Source of the DNA: Clostridia bacterium
Lineage (GTDB): Bacteria > Bacillota > Clostridia > Christensenellales > Borkfalkiaceae
Assembly (NCBI GenBank): GCA_017620875.1
Contig: JAGAUH010000044.1
Span: 1 to 7,006 of the forward strand
DNA: 7,006 bases
Reading direction: 5' to 3'
Below are positions 1-6,889 of the stretch, one piece after another; within the stretch, counting starts at the first letter, position 1; each line of letters begins with the position of its first letter. A program made the translations under genes and the position numbers. The notes under the pieces were generated by a model. It saw only the letters and a list, made by a program, of their open reading frames with translations. It searched no databases and had not been told where the DNA came from.

Positions 1-1
1 C

Positions 2-52
2 CCTTAAATCTGTGTACTTGTTTGAGATATCCACAAATCTTTCGACAATGAT
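2..52 (-). pseudogene. Possible edge fragment of a large serine recombinase C-terminus (weak)
   Basis: Read leftward off the window edge, one frame gives SIIVERFVDISNKYTDLR just inside the edge. The core F(V)..(..)KYTD(L/I) resembles the segment that opens the C-terminal DUF4368-type region of large serine recombinases, where it is usually followed by ELT and a F..KI.VH motif. Only about seventeen residues are visible, there is no good start codon, and the upstream frame is low-complexity A/T sequence, so at best this is a remnant or an unusual start. A chance match in AT-rich DNA is quite possible. Confidence 0.2.
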
Positions 53-77
53 ACTTTTTTTAAAAAATCTAATTTTA

Positions 78-107
78 AATATATTTTTACCTTTTAAAAA
101 ATCACAA
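78..107 (-). promoter_or_regulatory. Candidate leftward promoter in AT-rich end region (weak)
   Basis: Read leftward, TTGTGA (107-102) and TATATT (83-78) are separated by 18 bases, a plausible sigma-70 type pair for a gene beyond the left edge. The region is so A/T-rich that such pairs arise easily. The same region holds a 12-base direct repeat (TTTTAAAAAATC on the plus strand at 58-69 and 92-103), 34 bases apart, which could be an operator or mere low-complexity sequence. Confidence 0.2.
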
Positions 108-114
108 TTGATAA

Positions 115-135
115 CCCCTTGCTAAATGCAAGGGG
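115..135 (-). terminator. Probable terminator hairpin after the lipoprotein gene
   Basis: A perfect 8-base inverted repeat (CCCCTTGC and GCAAGGGG, with a 5-base loop) starts 11 bases past the TAA of the lipoprotein. Read leftward it is followed by TTATCAATTGTGATTTTTT, so the T-run is not directly next to the stem and termination may be imperfect. Read rightward it is followed by CGTTTGCTTTATT, which could give weak termination in that direction. No other gene lies between, so it most likely ends the three-gene transcript. Confidence 0.6.
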
Positions 136-146
136 CGTTTGCTTTA

Positions 147-827
147 TTAAATTTCTACCCTAGGGGTTTCCCACGGATCCCTACTGTAACTACTGCTAGA
201 AGAACTACTAGAACTTGGCGTTTGACTAGAACTGCTAGAAGAAATAGAACTACTACTAGAACTATTATAAGAACTGCTAGAACTACTGCTATTTTGCTCA
301 TTAGAAGAACTTATAGGCTCACTTTCGCTCCTAGAAGACTCTTTTTTAGAACTACTACTAGGACTTGCCGTGCTATTAGAAGAACTTGGTTTTATTTCTT
401 CTTGACTAATACTAGAACTACTAGAAGAATCGCTATTTGAACTTACCGTAGTGCTAGAAGAACTAGGCTTTATTTCTTCTTGACTAATGCTAGAACTACT
501 AGAAGAATCGCTATTTGAACTTGCTGAATTACTAAAAGAACTTGGTTTTACTTCTTCTTGACTAGCGGAACTAGTTTGCTCTTTACTGCTAAGACTAATA
601 GTTTCGCCAACACTTTCTTTGCTTTGACTACTAATAGGTTCGCTAGAAATAATTTCTTGACTTGTGCTAGTTTCCGTTTGAGAAACGCTTAAACTACTTT
701 CTTCTTGACTAACACTTTGAACGTTGCTATTTACACTAGATTGGCTTGCGTTTTCGCCATTGGTACATCCGTTTAGCAAAAACACAACCATTATTAACGC
801 TAGCGTTATTATAATAAACTTTTTCAT
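147..827 (-). CDS. Serine-rich lipoprotein
   Basis: A 226-residue membrane-anchored lipoprotein. It has a short basic start (MKK), a hydrophobic stretch at residues 4-18 and the lipobox LLNGC, so Cys21 should be lipidated after signal peptidase II cleavage. By hand count 97 of the 206 mature residues are serine, with interspersed SQEE(V/I)KPSS motifs and runs of up to nine serines. Such a chain would be extended and unstructured, a likely stalk, spacer or target for glycosylation. The end (residues 214-226, YSRDPWETPRVEI) is not serine-rich and could be a small recognition tail. No enzymatic domain is present. The start ATG overlaps the stop of the 29-codon gene, with GGGAG five bases before it. 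Residues 89-150 contain a 26-residue tandem repeat. Membrane anchoring is well supported; the stalk role is inferred. Confidence 0.88.
   Translation of the reverse strand: MKKFIIITLALIMVVFLLNGCTNGENASQSSVNSNVQSVSQEESSLSVSQTETSTSQEIISSEPISSQSKESVGETISLSSKEQTSSASQEEVKPSSFSNSASSNSDSSSSSSISQEEIKPSSSSTTVSSNSDSSSSSSISQEEIKPSSSNSTASPSSSSKKESSRSESEPISSSNEQNSSSSSSSYNSSSSSSISSSSSSQTPSSSSSSSSSYSRDPWETPRVEI
381..564 (-). repeat. 78-bp tandem repeat in the lipoprotein gene
   Basis: Units begin at 381, 459 and 537, a period of 78 bases or 26 codons. The first 64 bases of the first two units differ at three positions; the third copy matches for about 28 bases, then diverges. The encoded unit is SQEE(I/V)KPSS followed by a variable part and SSNSDSSSSSSI. 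Because the period is a multiple of three, gain or loss of units would lengthen or shorten the protein without shifting frame. Confidence 0.85.
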
Positions 828-916
828 TATATCTCCCAGTCGTGCGTGCCACTAGTAGTTATTATATCTTCTTCTTGTACGGGGATTATCGTTACTTGTG
901 GTTCTTGATATTCCAT
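827..916 (-). CDS. 29-residue YxxP small peptide, coupled between surface genes
   Basis: This is a small gene of unknown function encoding an acidic peptide that begins MEYQEPQVTIIPVQEEDI and ends TTSGTHDWEI. The start is well supported: AAGGAG lies 8 bases before the ATG and overlaps the TAA of the giant gene. The stop is TAATG, sharing one base with the lipoprotein ATG, and the codons for W27-E28 also form the lipoprotein ribosome binding site. It has no signal peptide or membrane segment. The Y3-x-x-P6-x-V8 pattern and T21-S22-G23 recall leader peptides of lasso-type modified peptides, but only seven residues follow the T-S and no modifying enzymes are in the window. It may instead be a coupling leader for the lipoprotein or a small regulatory protein. 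From memory, short peptides of the form Y..P.......EDIITTSG occur in gut clostridia. Confidence 0.7.
   Translation of the reverse strand: MEYQEPQVTIIPVQEEDIITTSGTHDWEI
833..837 (-). promoter_or_regulatory. Ribosome binding site of the lipoprotein gene, inside the small gene
   Basis: GGGAG lies five bases before the lipoprotein ATG at 827 and within the last codons (TGG GAG ATA TAA) of the 29-codon gene. Ribosomes translating the small gene must run over this site, so lipoprotein translation probably depends on, or is modulated by, translation of the small peptide. Confidence 0.7.
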
Positions 917-924
917 TTTTTACA

Positions 925-930
925 CTCCTT
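925..930 (-). promoter_or_regulatory. Ribosome binding site of the 29-residue gene, fused to preceding stop
   Basis: AAGGAG sits 8 bases upstream of the ATG at 916, and its first two bases are the last two of the TAA at 931-929 that ends the giant protein. It is the strongest ribosome binding site in the window and the main reason to accept the small gene. The fusion means ribosomes ending the large gene stop directly on it. Confidence 0.85.
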
Positions 931-3900
931 AATTTCCAAAATATGCTTGAGCCGCCCTATTATACTCGTACGCCGCTAAGCACATATTTTTTGTTGCTTG
1001 TGCACTAGCCTTTTGGCTTGCAGTTGCCGACTCATTTTCTAAAACGTTATTCACTTCCGTTAATTTTTCTTTTAGATAAGTTAATGCACTATAAATTATA
1101 GTAGTTTTCTTATCTGTATTTTCACCGTCGGATTTTAGATATATGGTAACGGTAAACAAGTCGTCCATATTGGCAGATTCTATTCCGTATACTTCTACGT
1201 AATATCCATAACTATTTAACCCCGTTTTAAAGCCCATTTCGGTCGTTACGTTAGGTTTTGTCAACGTTATATTATAGTCGTATATATCGTATCCGTAAGG
1301 GAACGTTAAATATATCCTAATACTTGTATCGCTTAGCGCTACAAACGAGAACCTAGATATGTTTACGTCCGTTGCATTGTTAGATATTTGTGCTTCTGGC
1401 ACGTTGTTCATTTCCGTTGGCAATGCTATATCACTATCAATATGCACTTCTGGCTTATAGTTAAAGTTTTCTTTAGAATATTTACCATAGTTTATTATTG
1501 CCTTGCACAAATCTTCCAACTCTTCGTCATTTTGGTTTTCGTCGTTTAAAATCTTGTTACAATATGCTAATATAGAAAATCCTTGAGCATAATCATCCGA
1601 AGTTGTATATAATTGCACTCCTTGGCTATTGTATACTTCTAACACGATACCATCGGCAATTTGTCCACTTGCATATTTTATACTAAATTTATACGTTCCG
1701 TCCTTTTCTTTTGTTAAATCGGATATTTTTATCGTATCGGTATAAATATTTTCGGTATAACTTGTATGGTTGTGGTTATACGTTAGTTTTACGTAAGAAC
1801 CTTCGTCACCAGAAGTTAATGCCAATACGTCTATATAAAAGTTTATTCCTACGGTTTCTTTTACAGATAAAGATGCACTCACTGCCGATTTAGTTCCAAA
1901 TATAGCAATGTAAGTCGCATTTCCCGTAACGGAAGCAATAGTTGGATCCCATCTAACAAAGGTATACTTTGTATTACCGTCGTTTGGTTTTGTTGGGGTA
2001 ACTCCGTCATAACTTGGTATTGTTCCGTAAGGTACGTTTTCATCCGTTTCTAAAACGTTTCCGTCGTAGTTAGTCCAAACAATTGTATAAGTGTTAGTCG
2101 TTGTACTATATACCGCTTTATACGTTGCGTTTTGTGTTACAATAACAATTTCTGGCGTCCATTCTTTAAACGTATACGTATACTGAGAATCTGCTACTCT
2201 CGTTGGGTTTTCACCGTAATTTGGTGTTACTCCATACTCTAAACTTTCCGTTTTTAAAGTGCTTCCGTCGTAGTCTACCCAAGTTATTACGTATTGTTTT
2301 GTCGTTCTTTCAAAAGTTGCAGTTATTGATTCTGTGCCTGTTATTGTTCCATTTGTTTTAGACCAACTACCAAATGCGTAAGTATATTGAGCCGTGTTTG
2401 CGGTTGGCGTTGCTGTAATGCTAGTATTTCCTATATTTAATACGTTACCTGCAGAAGAAATTGCCGTTCCGTAATCTACCGTTACGCTAGTTTTATCTAC
2501 ACTACCGTATTCGCCGTTGTTTACCGTAATCGTTACAATATATTTATTTGTCGTTGCATTATAAGAAGCAGTATAAGTTGCATTTCCAGTTACAGCTTCT
2601 ATTTCAGGTGACCAACCGTTAAAGGTATAAGTGTACTGTGCAGTTGCCGCCTTGGTTGGGGTTGCTCCGTTATACGTTGGAGTTGTATCATATGGCACGT
2701 TTTCGTCAGTTTCTAATACCGTTCCATCTTCATTTTTCCAAGTTATTGTATAGGTTGTAGGAGTCCAATCAGCAGTTAATGTTTGATTTCCTTCCGAATT
2801 ACATACTATACCCTCAGTTATATAACCACTGTTTGTTGTATCCCACGTTACGTTTAGATTTGTAAACGTTATGGTATTATTAGTGGTCGCTCCCGAAATT
2901 CCAGCATATACGAGTATCATTATCTTATTACTTGCTAAAACTTCCGTTTCTCCTTTTATCGTCGGACAAGTCATTGTAAAGTTTTCGTTGTTTTGGTTTG
3001 TATTTACGTTATTTCTTGCCAATTCTGTACCCAAAGTGAAATCATAAATTAAAACACTATAAGAACCCTCTGTTCCTCCATTAAGAGTTGCGCCTCCTAT
3101 AGAAAAGTTATAGGTTGTTCCTGGTGTTACCCTTGTAACCAACTGTATAAAAGCGTTTTTTTGTGCCCCTGCATACCAACTTCCCGAATAACTAACTGCC
3201 GACATTTTCCATCCGTTAAATATATATCCCGTTCTAGTTGGATTTGGCAAAGTTAACGTTCCGTAATCTGCATTGTAATTTATTTTTTCGCTAGTAGGAT
3301 TTACCGTTCCGCCGTTTGGATTATAAGTTACGGTATAATTTTTTACCGTCCATTGAGCGTATAAGGTAACAGTTCCACCTGCTTGCGTCGTTAAATTTAT
3401 AACACTTTCATTGTTAGCATAAGAAGTTCCACTACCGTTTTGTTGTGTGTTCCATCCATTAAAAACATATCCCTTTTTATAAAAGGCATTCGACGTTAGA
3501 TTTTTAGCAACGTCGTAAGTCATTGCTAAATCTGCCATTGCACTATTAGGAGTTCCTTCGTTTCCATTAAACTTTATAGTGTAAGTGTTAGCCGTCCAAG
3601 TTGCTGTATAAGTTGCATTTCCCGTAACTGCAGAAATAGTTGGATCCCAAGACTCAAAGACATATCCTGTTTTACTTGGCGTTCCACCGTAACTTGGTGT
3701 AGAGCCATACTCAACTGAGGTTTCCTTTAAGATTGTGTTACCGTCTTTCCAAGTGATCGTATATTTATTTACCGTGCTGGTAAACTGAGCAGTATAAATT
3801 GCATCTCCAGTTACAGCTACGATTTCAGGTGACCAACCGTTAAAGGTATAAGTGTACTGAGCATCTGCCTCTTTGGTTGGGGTTGCTCCGTCGTACTTTG

Positions 3901-6841
3901 GAGTTGTATCATACGGTACTTTTGTATCAGTTTCTAATACCGTTCCGTCTTCATTTTTCCACGTAATGGTATATTTGTTTATGCTCCATACTGCGTATAA
4001 GGTTACCGTTCCGTTATTTGTTGTAGTTAAATTTTTAACGCTTTGCTCATCGGTATAAGTTGCGGTTGTTGCCGTACTACTTTTTGACCAACCTAAGAAG
4101 GTATATCCCGTTCTTGTAAAGGTGTTTGCCGTTAAATTTTTAGCAACGTCGTAAGTCATTGCTAAACTTGCCATACTTCCGCTACCACCATTGTTGTTAA
4201 ACGCAATAGTATAATCGATAGGCGTACCCGAAAAAGTGGCAGTTACGTTAACGTTACCTGTTACCATATTATTATTTGGTACACCTGACCAGCCTTCGAA
4301 TGTAGAGACGTATCCTGTAACTTCTTTTATACTAGCCGTTCTAGTTGTATTATAAACTGTAATAGTATTATCAGACGTAGTAATTGAAGTTCCATATGCA
4401 ACGTTAAAAGTAGAAGTTGCATTTAATTTACCATAGGTTCCACCCACCACGGTAAAAGTTACGTCGTAATTATTTATTGTTCTTGTAAAGGATGGGGTAA
4501 TTGTGGTAACCCCTGTTATTGTACCACTTGATTTAGACCAACCACCAAAAGCATAAGTATATTGCGCAGTATTTGCCATCGGGTTTGGTGTTAAAGTTGC
4601 ATAAGTAGTACTGATATTATTTTCCGTATCTTTTATTGTTAAAACGTTATTAGTTACAGAAACCGTTGCTCCCTCTTTAACGAAAAAAGACGTATATTCC
4701 CAATCATCCGGCTTCCTATCTTCTTCTTTTAAAGTATACGTTAAAGAAGACGTTACGCTACCATAATTAATATTATTAGGGACGTCTACCCTAAATTGCT
4801 TTTCGAAAACAGAAATAAAAGTTCTGTTAGAAGTTATTTCTATACGCTCATTTGTTCCAAGAGATAAAACGTTTCCGTTTTCTGTCCATCTTCTCCACCT
4901 ATACAAATACTGTCTAGGACTATTAACCGTATCGTTTCCTAAACCAACCATAGTTACTTTATACATACCGTTACCTTGTTGGTCTTCGATAATAAACGTA
5001 CCTGGGGAACCCTCTGGAATATAAATTTTTGAATATATAGGCACGGTAATAACCTTGTCGCCTTCGCTTATTTCGTCAATATCTGTGGGATCTCCATCAG
5101 AATAATCGTAATACCAATAACCAGCGTAGTCTTTAAGTGTTACCCCAAAAGTAATATCATACGTTATTATTGTCCATTGCGCATACAAAGTTTGAGCGGA
5201 CGTTATTGTAACAGTTGTATTAGAAGTAACCTCAGTACCACCAGAACTTTCAGTGTACCAACCTTTAAATGTATAGCCATCTCTTGTTGGGGTTGCTAAA
5301 TCACCATAAGTACTATCATAAGTTACAGATTTACTTGCTGTAGGGGTAGTTCCACCATTTGCATTAAACGTTACCGTATAAGTATTAGCAGTCCATTGTG
5401 CATACAAAGTTTGAGCGGACGTTATTGTAACAGTTGTATTAGAAGTAACTTTATTACCACCAGAACTTGCAGTGTACCAACCATTAAACGAATAACCCGT
5501 TTTTGTTGGGGTTGGTAAATCACTATAAGTACTACCATAAGTTACAGATTTACTTTCTGTAGGGGTAGTTCCACCATTTGCATTAAAGGTTACCGTATAA
5601 GTTTTTGCAGTCCAAGTTGCAGTATAAGTTTTTGCCCCTGTTATAGCCCCAATAGTTGGGGTCCAAGCATTAAAACTATACCCCGTTTTTGTTGGAGTTT
5701 CTGGTGCAATAGGGGTAGAACCACGTGCGACAGTGGTCGTCTTGTTAGTAGTGGTGCTATCACTCCACTTACCCCCTCCCGTAGCCCACGTTACCGTGTA
5801 TTTGTTTGTTGGGTCGTAACTACTATAGCACTCTATTTCATCAAAAGTAATTCCGCTAGCAGATGCTGGAGAAGTAATTTCAAATCTAATTTTTTCTGCC
5901 AACGTCCCACTTAAACTAAACATTAAATAATCATTATTAGCTGCGGTATTACTACCTCTTAAATAATCACCTATTTCATCATTGCTATTTAAATCTACTA
6001 AATCTGTCCAATTTCCACTATAATAAACTTGAATAAGCAAATTTGCGCCTGCCAAAGTTGTATCTGCAACGTTCACCTGAGTATCATACAAATAAAACCT
6101 AATGTTATCTAATCTATAAACACCGCCTAAGTCTACGGTTGCATCCATCATTGCAGTATTATTTTGTACTGTCGAAAATCTACCTTCCTGTTCCTTATCT
6201 TTGATACCATCGGTTAGCCCCTCGTATCCACTACCATTCCACCAATCAGCGTTAAGCACTTTACTTGATGCAGTAGCTGTGGGTACAAAGGTTTTGCCAG
6301 ATAGTAAATTGTCATTTGCTATAACAGAATTAAACGTATATCCCGAACAATCCACCTCGTAAAAGGTAGTATATCCAGTGCTTGTGTCACATTCTGGAAT
6401 AGAAATCACTATACTTCGTGCTATAACGTCATTTAAATTAAACATTAAACTGCTATCAACAACGTAGTTAGCCATTTGATCTTGCGTTACGCTTAAAATA
6501 GTTGTAGTTTTTCCTTTATAAATTGCTTGTATTGTTAAACTAGTACCCATATTAGCAAGTCCACCACTAAACATGCTAAATTTAATAACACCCAACCTAT
6601 AATCTTTTTCTAAATTTATCGTTGCTGTTACAGCGGTATTTTTTGAACTAGAAAACCTACCACTATCACCAAGAGTATCGTCTGTCATCTTATCATACCC
6701 GTAAGTATCACTAAAAGCGGGAGCACTTGCTCCACCCGTTACGGTTTTCTTGCTTAATATATCAGCGCTAAAAGAACTCTCACCCGTATAAGCAGACTCG
6801 TATTTACCCGAACATTCTATTTCTTGAAAAGAAATACCCAC
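929..6841 (-). CDS. Giant InlB B-repeat surface protein (main open part, 5' truncated)
   Basis: This 1970-codon frame encodes a secreted-type repeat protein, probably an adhesin or polysaccharide-binding surface protein. Residues 1-20 are the end of one discoidin-like domain. Residues 21-170 and 171-343 are two more, sharing a D-G...GRFS...NTA...AT(I/V)(N/D)L...YRL..I(K/R)F core and ending E(I/V)(E/D)C. Residues 347-1648 hold about fourteen InlB-type B-repeats, typically Y-T-(V/I)-T-(F/W) ... GY.FNGW ... TLYAQW. Residues 1652-1970 form a duplicated C-terminal domain. The nominal start is a GTG inside a domain, with no Shine-Dalgarno sequence at useful spacing and no signal peptide, so it is not the real start. 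The frame continues upstream through a TGA at 6892-6890 to the window edge. No LPXTG motif, membrane segment or catalytic motif is visible. Family assignment is firm; ligand and attachment are unknown. Confidence 0.85.
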   Translation of the reverse strand: MGISFQEIECSGKYESAYTGESSFSADILSKKTVTGGASAPAFSDTYGYDKMTDDTLGDSGRFSSSKNTAVTATINLEKDYRLGVIKFSMFSGGLANMGTSLTIQAIYKGKTTTILSVTQDQMANYVVDSSLMFNLNDVIARSIVISIPECDTSTGYTTFYEVDCSGYTFNSVIANDNLLSGKTFVPTATASSKVLNADWWNGSGYEGLTDGIKDKEQEGRFSTVQNNTAMMDATVDLGGVYRLDNIRFYLYDTQVNVADTTLAGANLLIQVYYSGNWTDLVDLNSNDEIGDYLRGSNTAANNDYLMFSLSGTLAEKIRFEITSPASASGITFDEIECYSSYDPTNKYTVTWATGGGKWSDSTTTNKTTTVARGSTPIAPETPTKTGYSFNAWTPTIGAITGAKTYTATWTAKTYTVTFNANGGTTPTESKSVTYGSTYSDLPTPTKTGYSFNGWYTASSGGNKVTSNTTVTITSAQTLYAQWTANTYTVTFNANGGTTPTASKSVTYDSTYGDLATPTRDGYTFKGWYTESSGGTEVTSNTTVTITSAQTLYAQWTIITYDITFGVTLKDYAGYWYYDYSDGDPTDIDEISEGDKVITVPIYSKIYIPEGSPGTFIIEDQQGNGMYKVTMVGLGNDTVNSPRQYLYRWRRWTENGNVLSLGTNERIEITSNRTFISVFEKQFRVDVPNNINYGSVTSSLTYTLKEEDRKPDDWEYTSFFVKEGATVSVTNNVLTIKDTENNISTTYATLTPNPMANTAQYTYAFGGWSKSSGTITGVTTITPSFTRTINNYDVTFTVVGGTYGKLNATSTFNVAYGTSITTSDNTITVYNTTRTASIKEVTGYVSTFEGWSGVPNNNMVTGNVNVTATFSGTPIDYTIAFNNNGGSGSMASLAMTYDVAKNLTANTFTRTGYTFLGWSKSSTATTATYTDEQSVKNLTTTNNGTVTLYAVWSINKYTITWKNEDGTVLETDTKVPYDTTPKYDGATPTKEADAQYTYTFNGWSPEIVAVTGDAIYTAQFTSTVNKYTITWKDGNTILKETSVEYGSTPSYGGTPSKTGYVFESWDPTISAVTGNATYTATWTANTYTIKFNGNEGTPNSAMADLAMTYDVAKNLTSNAFYKKGYVFNGWNTQQNGSGTSYANNESVINLTTQAGGTVTLYAQWTVKNYTVTYNPNGGTVNPTSEKINYNADYGTLTLPNPTRTGYIFNGWKMSAVSYSGSWYAGAQKNAFIQLVTRVTPGTTYNFSIGGATLNGGTEGSYSVLIYDFTLGTELARNNVNTNQNNENFTMTCPTIKGETEVLASNKIMILVYAGISGATTNNTITFTNLNVTWDTTNSGYITEGIVCNSEGNQTLTADWTPTTYTITWKNEDGTVLETDENVPYDTTPTYNGATPTKAATAQYTYTFNGWSPEIEAVTGNATYTASYNATTNKYIVTITVNNGEYGSVDKTSVTVDYGTAISSAGNVLNIGNTSITATPTANTAQYTYAFGSWSKTNGTITGTESITATFERTTKQYVITWVDYDGSTLKTESLEYGVTPNYGENPTRVADSQYTYTFKEWTPEIVIVTQNATYKAVYSTTTNTYTIVWTNYDGNVLETDENVPYGTIPSYDGVTPTKPNDGNTKYTFVRWDPTIASVTGNATYIAIFGTKSAVSASLSVKETVGINFYIDVLALTSGDEGSYVKLTYNHNHTSYTENIYTDTIKISDLTKEKDGTYKFSIKYASGQIADGIVLEVYNSQGVQLYTTSDDYAQGFSILAYCNKILNDENQNDEELEDLCKAIINYGKYSKENFNYKPEVHIDSDIALPTEMNNVPEAQISNNATDVNISRFSFVALSDTSIRIYLTFPYGYDIYDYNITLTKPNVTTEMGFKTGLNSYGYYVEVYGIESANMDDLFTVTIYLKSDGENTDKKTTIIYSALTYLKEKLTEVNNVLENESATASQKASAQATKNMCLAAYEYNRAAQAYFGN
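932..1888 (-). other. Duplicated C-terminal domain of the giant protein
   Basis: Residues 1652-1797 and 1800-1970 look like two diverged halves of one plan. Each begins with a beta-rich part ([35 protein letters not shown]), has a [12 protein letters not shown] middle, and ends in helices closing with [19 protein letters not shown] and [18 protein letters not shown]. From memory, this kind of ending (NYG.AAQ.YF) is common after B-repeats in clostridial secreted proteins, but I cannot name a characterised function. The protein stops eight residues after the last alanine pair, with no sorting signal, so this pair may itself serve for attachment or assembly. Confidence 0.5.
2822..3208 (-). other. 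Beta-sandwich-like module nested inside one B-repeat
   Basis: The repeat that starts at residue 1169 runs normally to GYIFNGWK near residue 1211 and resumes with its closing strand (NQTLTADW) near residue 1352. Between them, about residues 1212-1340, sits a segment of about 130 residues with [19 protein letters not shown], then [12 protein letters not shown], then [11 protein letters not shown]. The pattern of a leading aromatic motif, a TPGTTY turn and a final I.F.NL.V strand resembles carbohydrate-binding jelly-roll domains of the CBM4/9 type. The nesting is seen directly; the fold and any sugar binding are inferred. Confidence 0.5.
4793..5173 (-). other. Unrecognised segment between B-repeats
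   Basis: Residues 557-683 do not fit the B-repeat pattern well. The segment is rich in aromatic and acidic residues ([20 protein letters not shown]), then has a short [16 protein letters not shown] strand pair and [14 protein letters not shown], ending [11 protein letters not shown]. The last part (W.ENG ... [12 protein letters not shown]) looks like the closing half of a repeat related to the neighbouring B-repeats. It may therefore be a strongly diverged repeat with an extended first half. No specific function is recognised. Confidence 0.4.
5174..5599 (-). repeat. Two near-identical tandem B-repeats, 219 bp period
   Basis: Residues 415-483 and 488-556 are adjacent copies that differ at only a few residues, and their DNA is also nearly the same, including the shared run GTAACAGTTGTATTAGAAGT on the plus strand. 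The period of 73 codons (219 bases) marks a recent duplication or gene conversion, compared with the strongly diverged repeats around it. Such a pair could expand or contract by recombination. Confidence 0.85.
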
Positions 6842-6889
6842 CGTAGAAGATGGTGCCGAAATATAAATCCTAATCCTTTCTGCCCTAGT
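5813..6889 (-). other. Tandem discoidin-like (F5/8 type C-like) domains
   Basis: Two full domains (6781-6332 and 6331-5813) plus the end of an earlier one form the N-terminal part of the giant protein. Each has the GRFS ... NTA ... [16 protein letters not shown] ... YRLDNIRF or YRLGVIKF core and a closing EIEC/EVDC segment. This is the pattern of galactose-binding-like beta sandwiches, which in surface proteins usually bind glycans or host glycoproteins. The identification comes from motif resemblance and from similarity among the copies; the copies are clearly divergent from each other. A conserved cysteine near the end of each copy is a local feature of this set. Confidence 0.65.

Larger units (their letters stand above)
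1898..5803 (-). repeat. Array of about 14 InlB-type B-repeats
   Basis: Residues 347-1648 of the giant protein contain B-repeats starting near residues 348, 415, 488, 684, 792, 877, 957, 1027, 1087, 1169, 1364, 1434, 1517 and 1585. They fall into sub-types: the classic 69-residue form ([14 protein letters not shown] ... TLYAQW), a short form ([16 protein letters not shown] ... EIVAVTG), and a form with an NGEYGS- or GTYGKLN-type beginning and AQYTYAFG(G/S)WSK. B-repeats of this family adopt a ubiquitin-like fold and act as stalk or interaction modules in secreted proteins of Bacillota. Two non-repeat insertions interrupt the array, at 5173-4793 and 3208-2822. Confidence 0.85.

Noticed and set aside
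126..440. Plus-strand frame of 104 codons rich in Arg and Thr
   Set aside because: It is the antisense shadow of the serine-codon repeats of the lipoprotein gene and starts inside the hairpin.
381..564. CRISPR-like array
   Set aside because: The period is 78 bases with near-continuous similarity, lies in frame within a coding region, and has no unique spacers.
827..916. True lasso peptide precursor
   Set aside because: The leader-like YxxPxV and T-S-G fit, but the remaining GTHDWEI has no acid at ring positions 7-9 and no tail to thread, and no protease, cyclase or RRE gene is in the window.
1409..1423. LPTEM as a sortase sorting signal
   Set aside because: The fifth residue is Met instead of Gly, about 160 residues follow it, and no hydrophobic segment or basic tail is present.
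1711..1893. Plus-strand frame of 60 codons
   Set aside because: Antisense to the C-terminal domain of the giant gene, with no supporting ribosome binding site or recognisable protein pattern.
3873..4058. Plus-strand frame of 61 codons
   Set aside because: Antisense to well-formed B-repeats and repeats along with them; no independent sign of coding.
6839..6841. GTG at 6841 as the true start of the giant protein
   Set aside because: It falls inside a conserved domain, has no ribosome binding site at proper spacing, and gives no signal peptide; similarity continues upstream.
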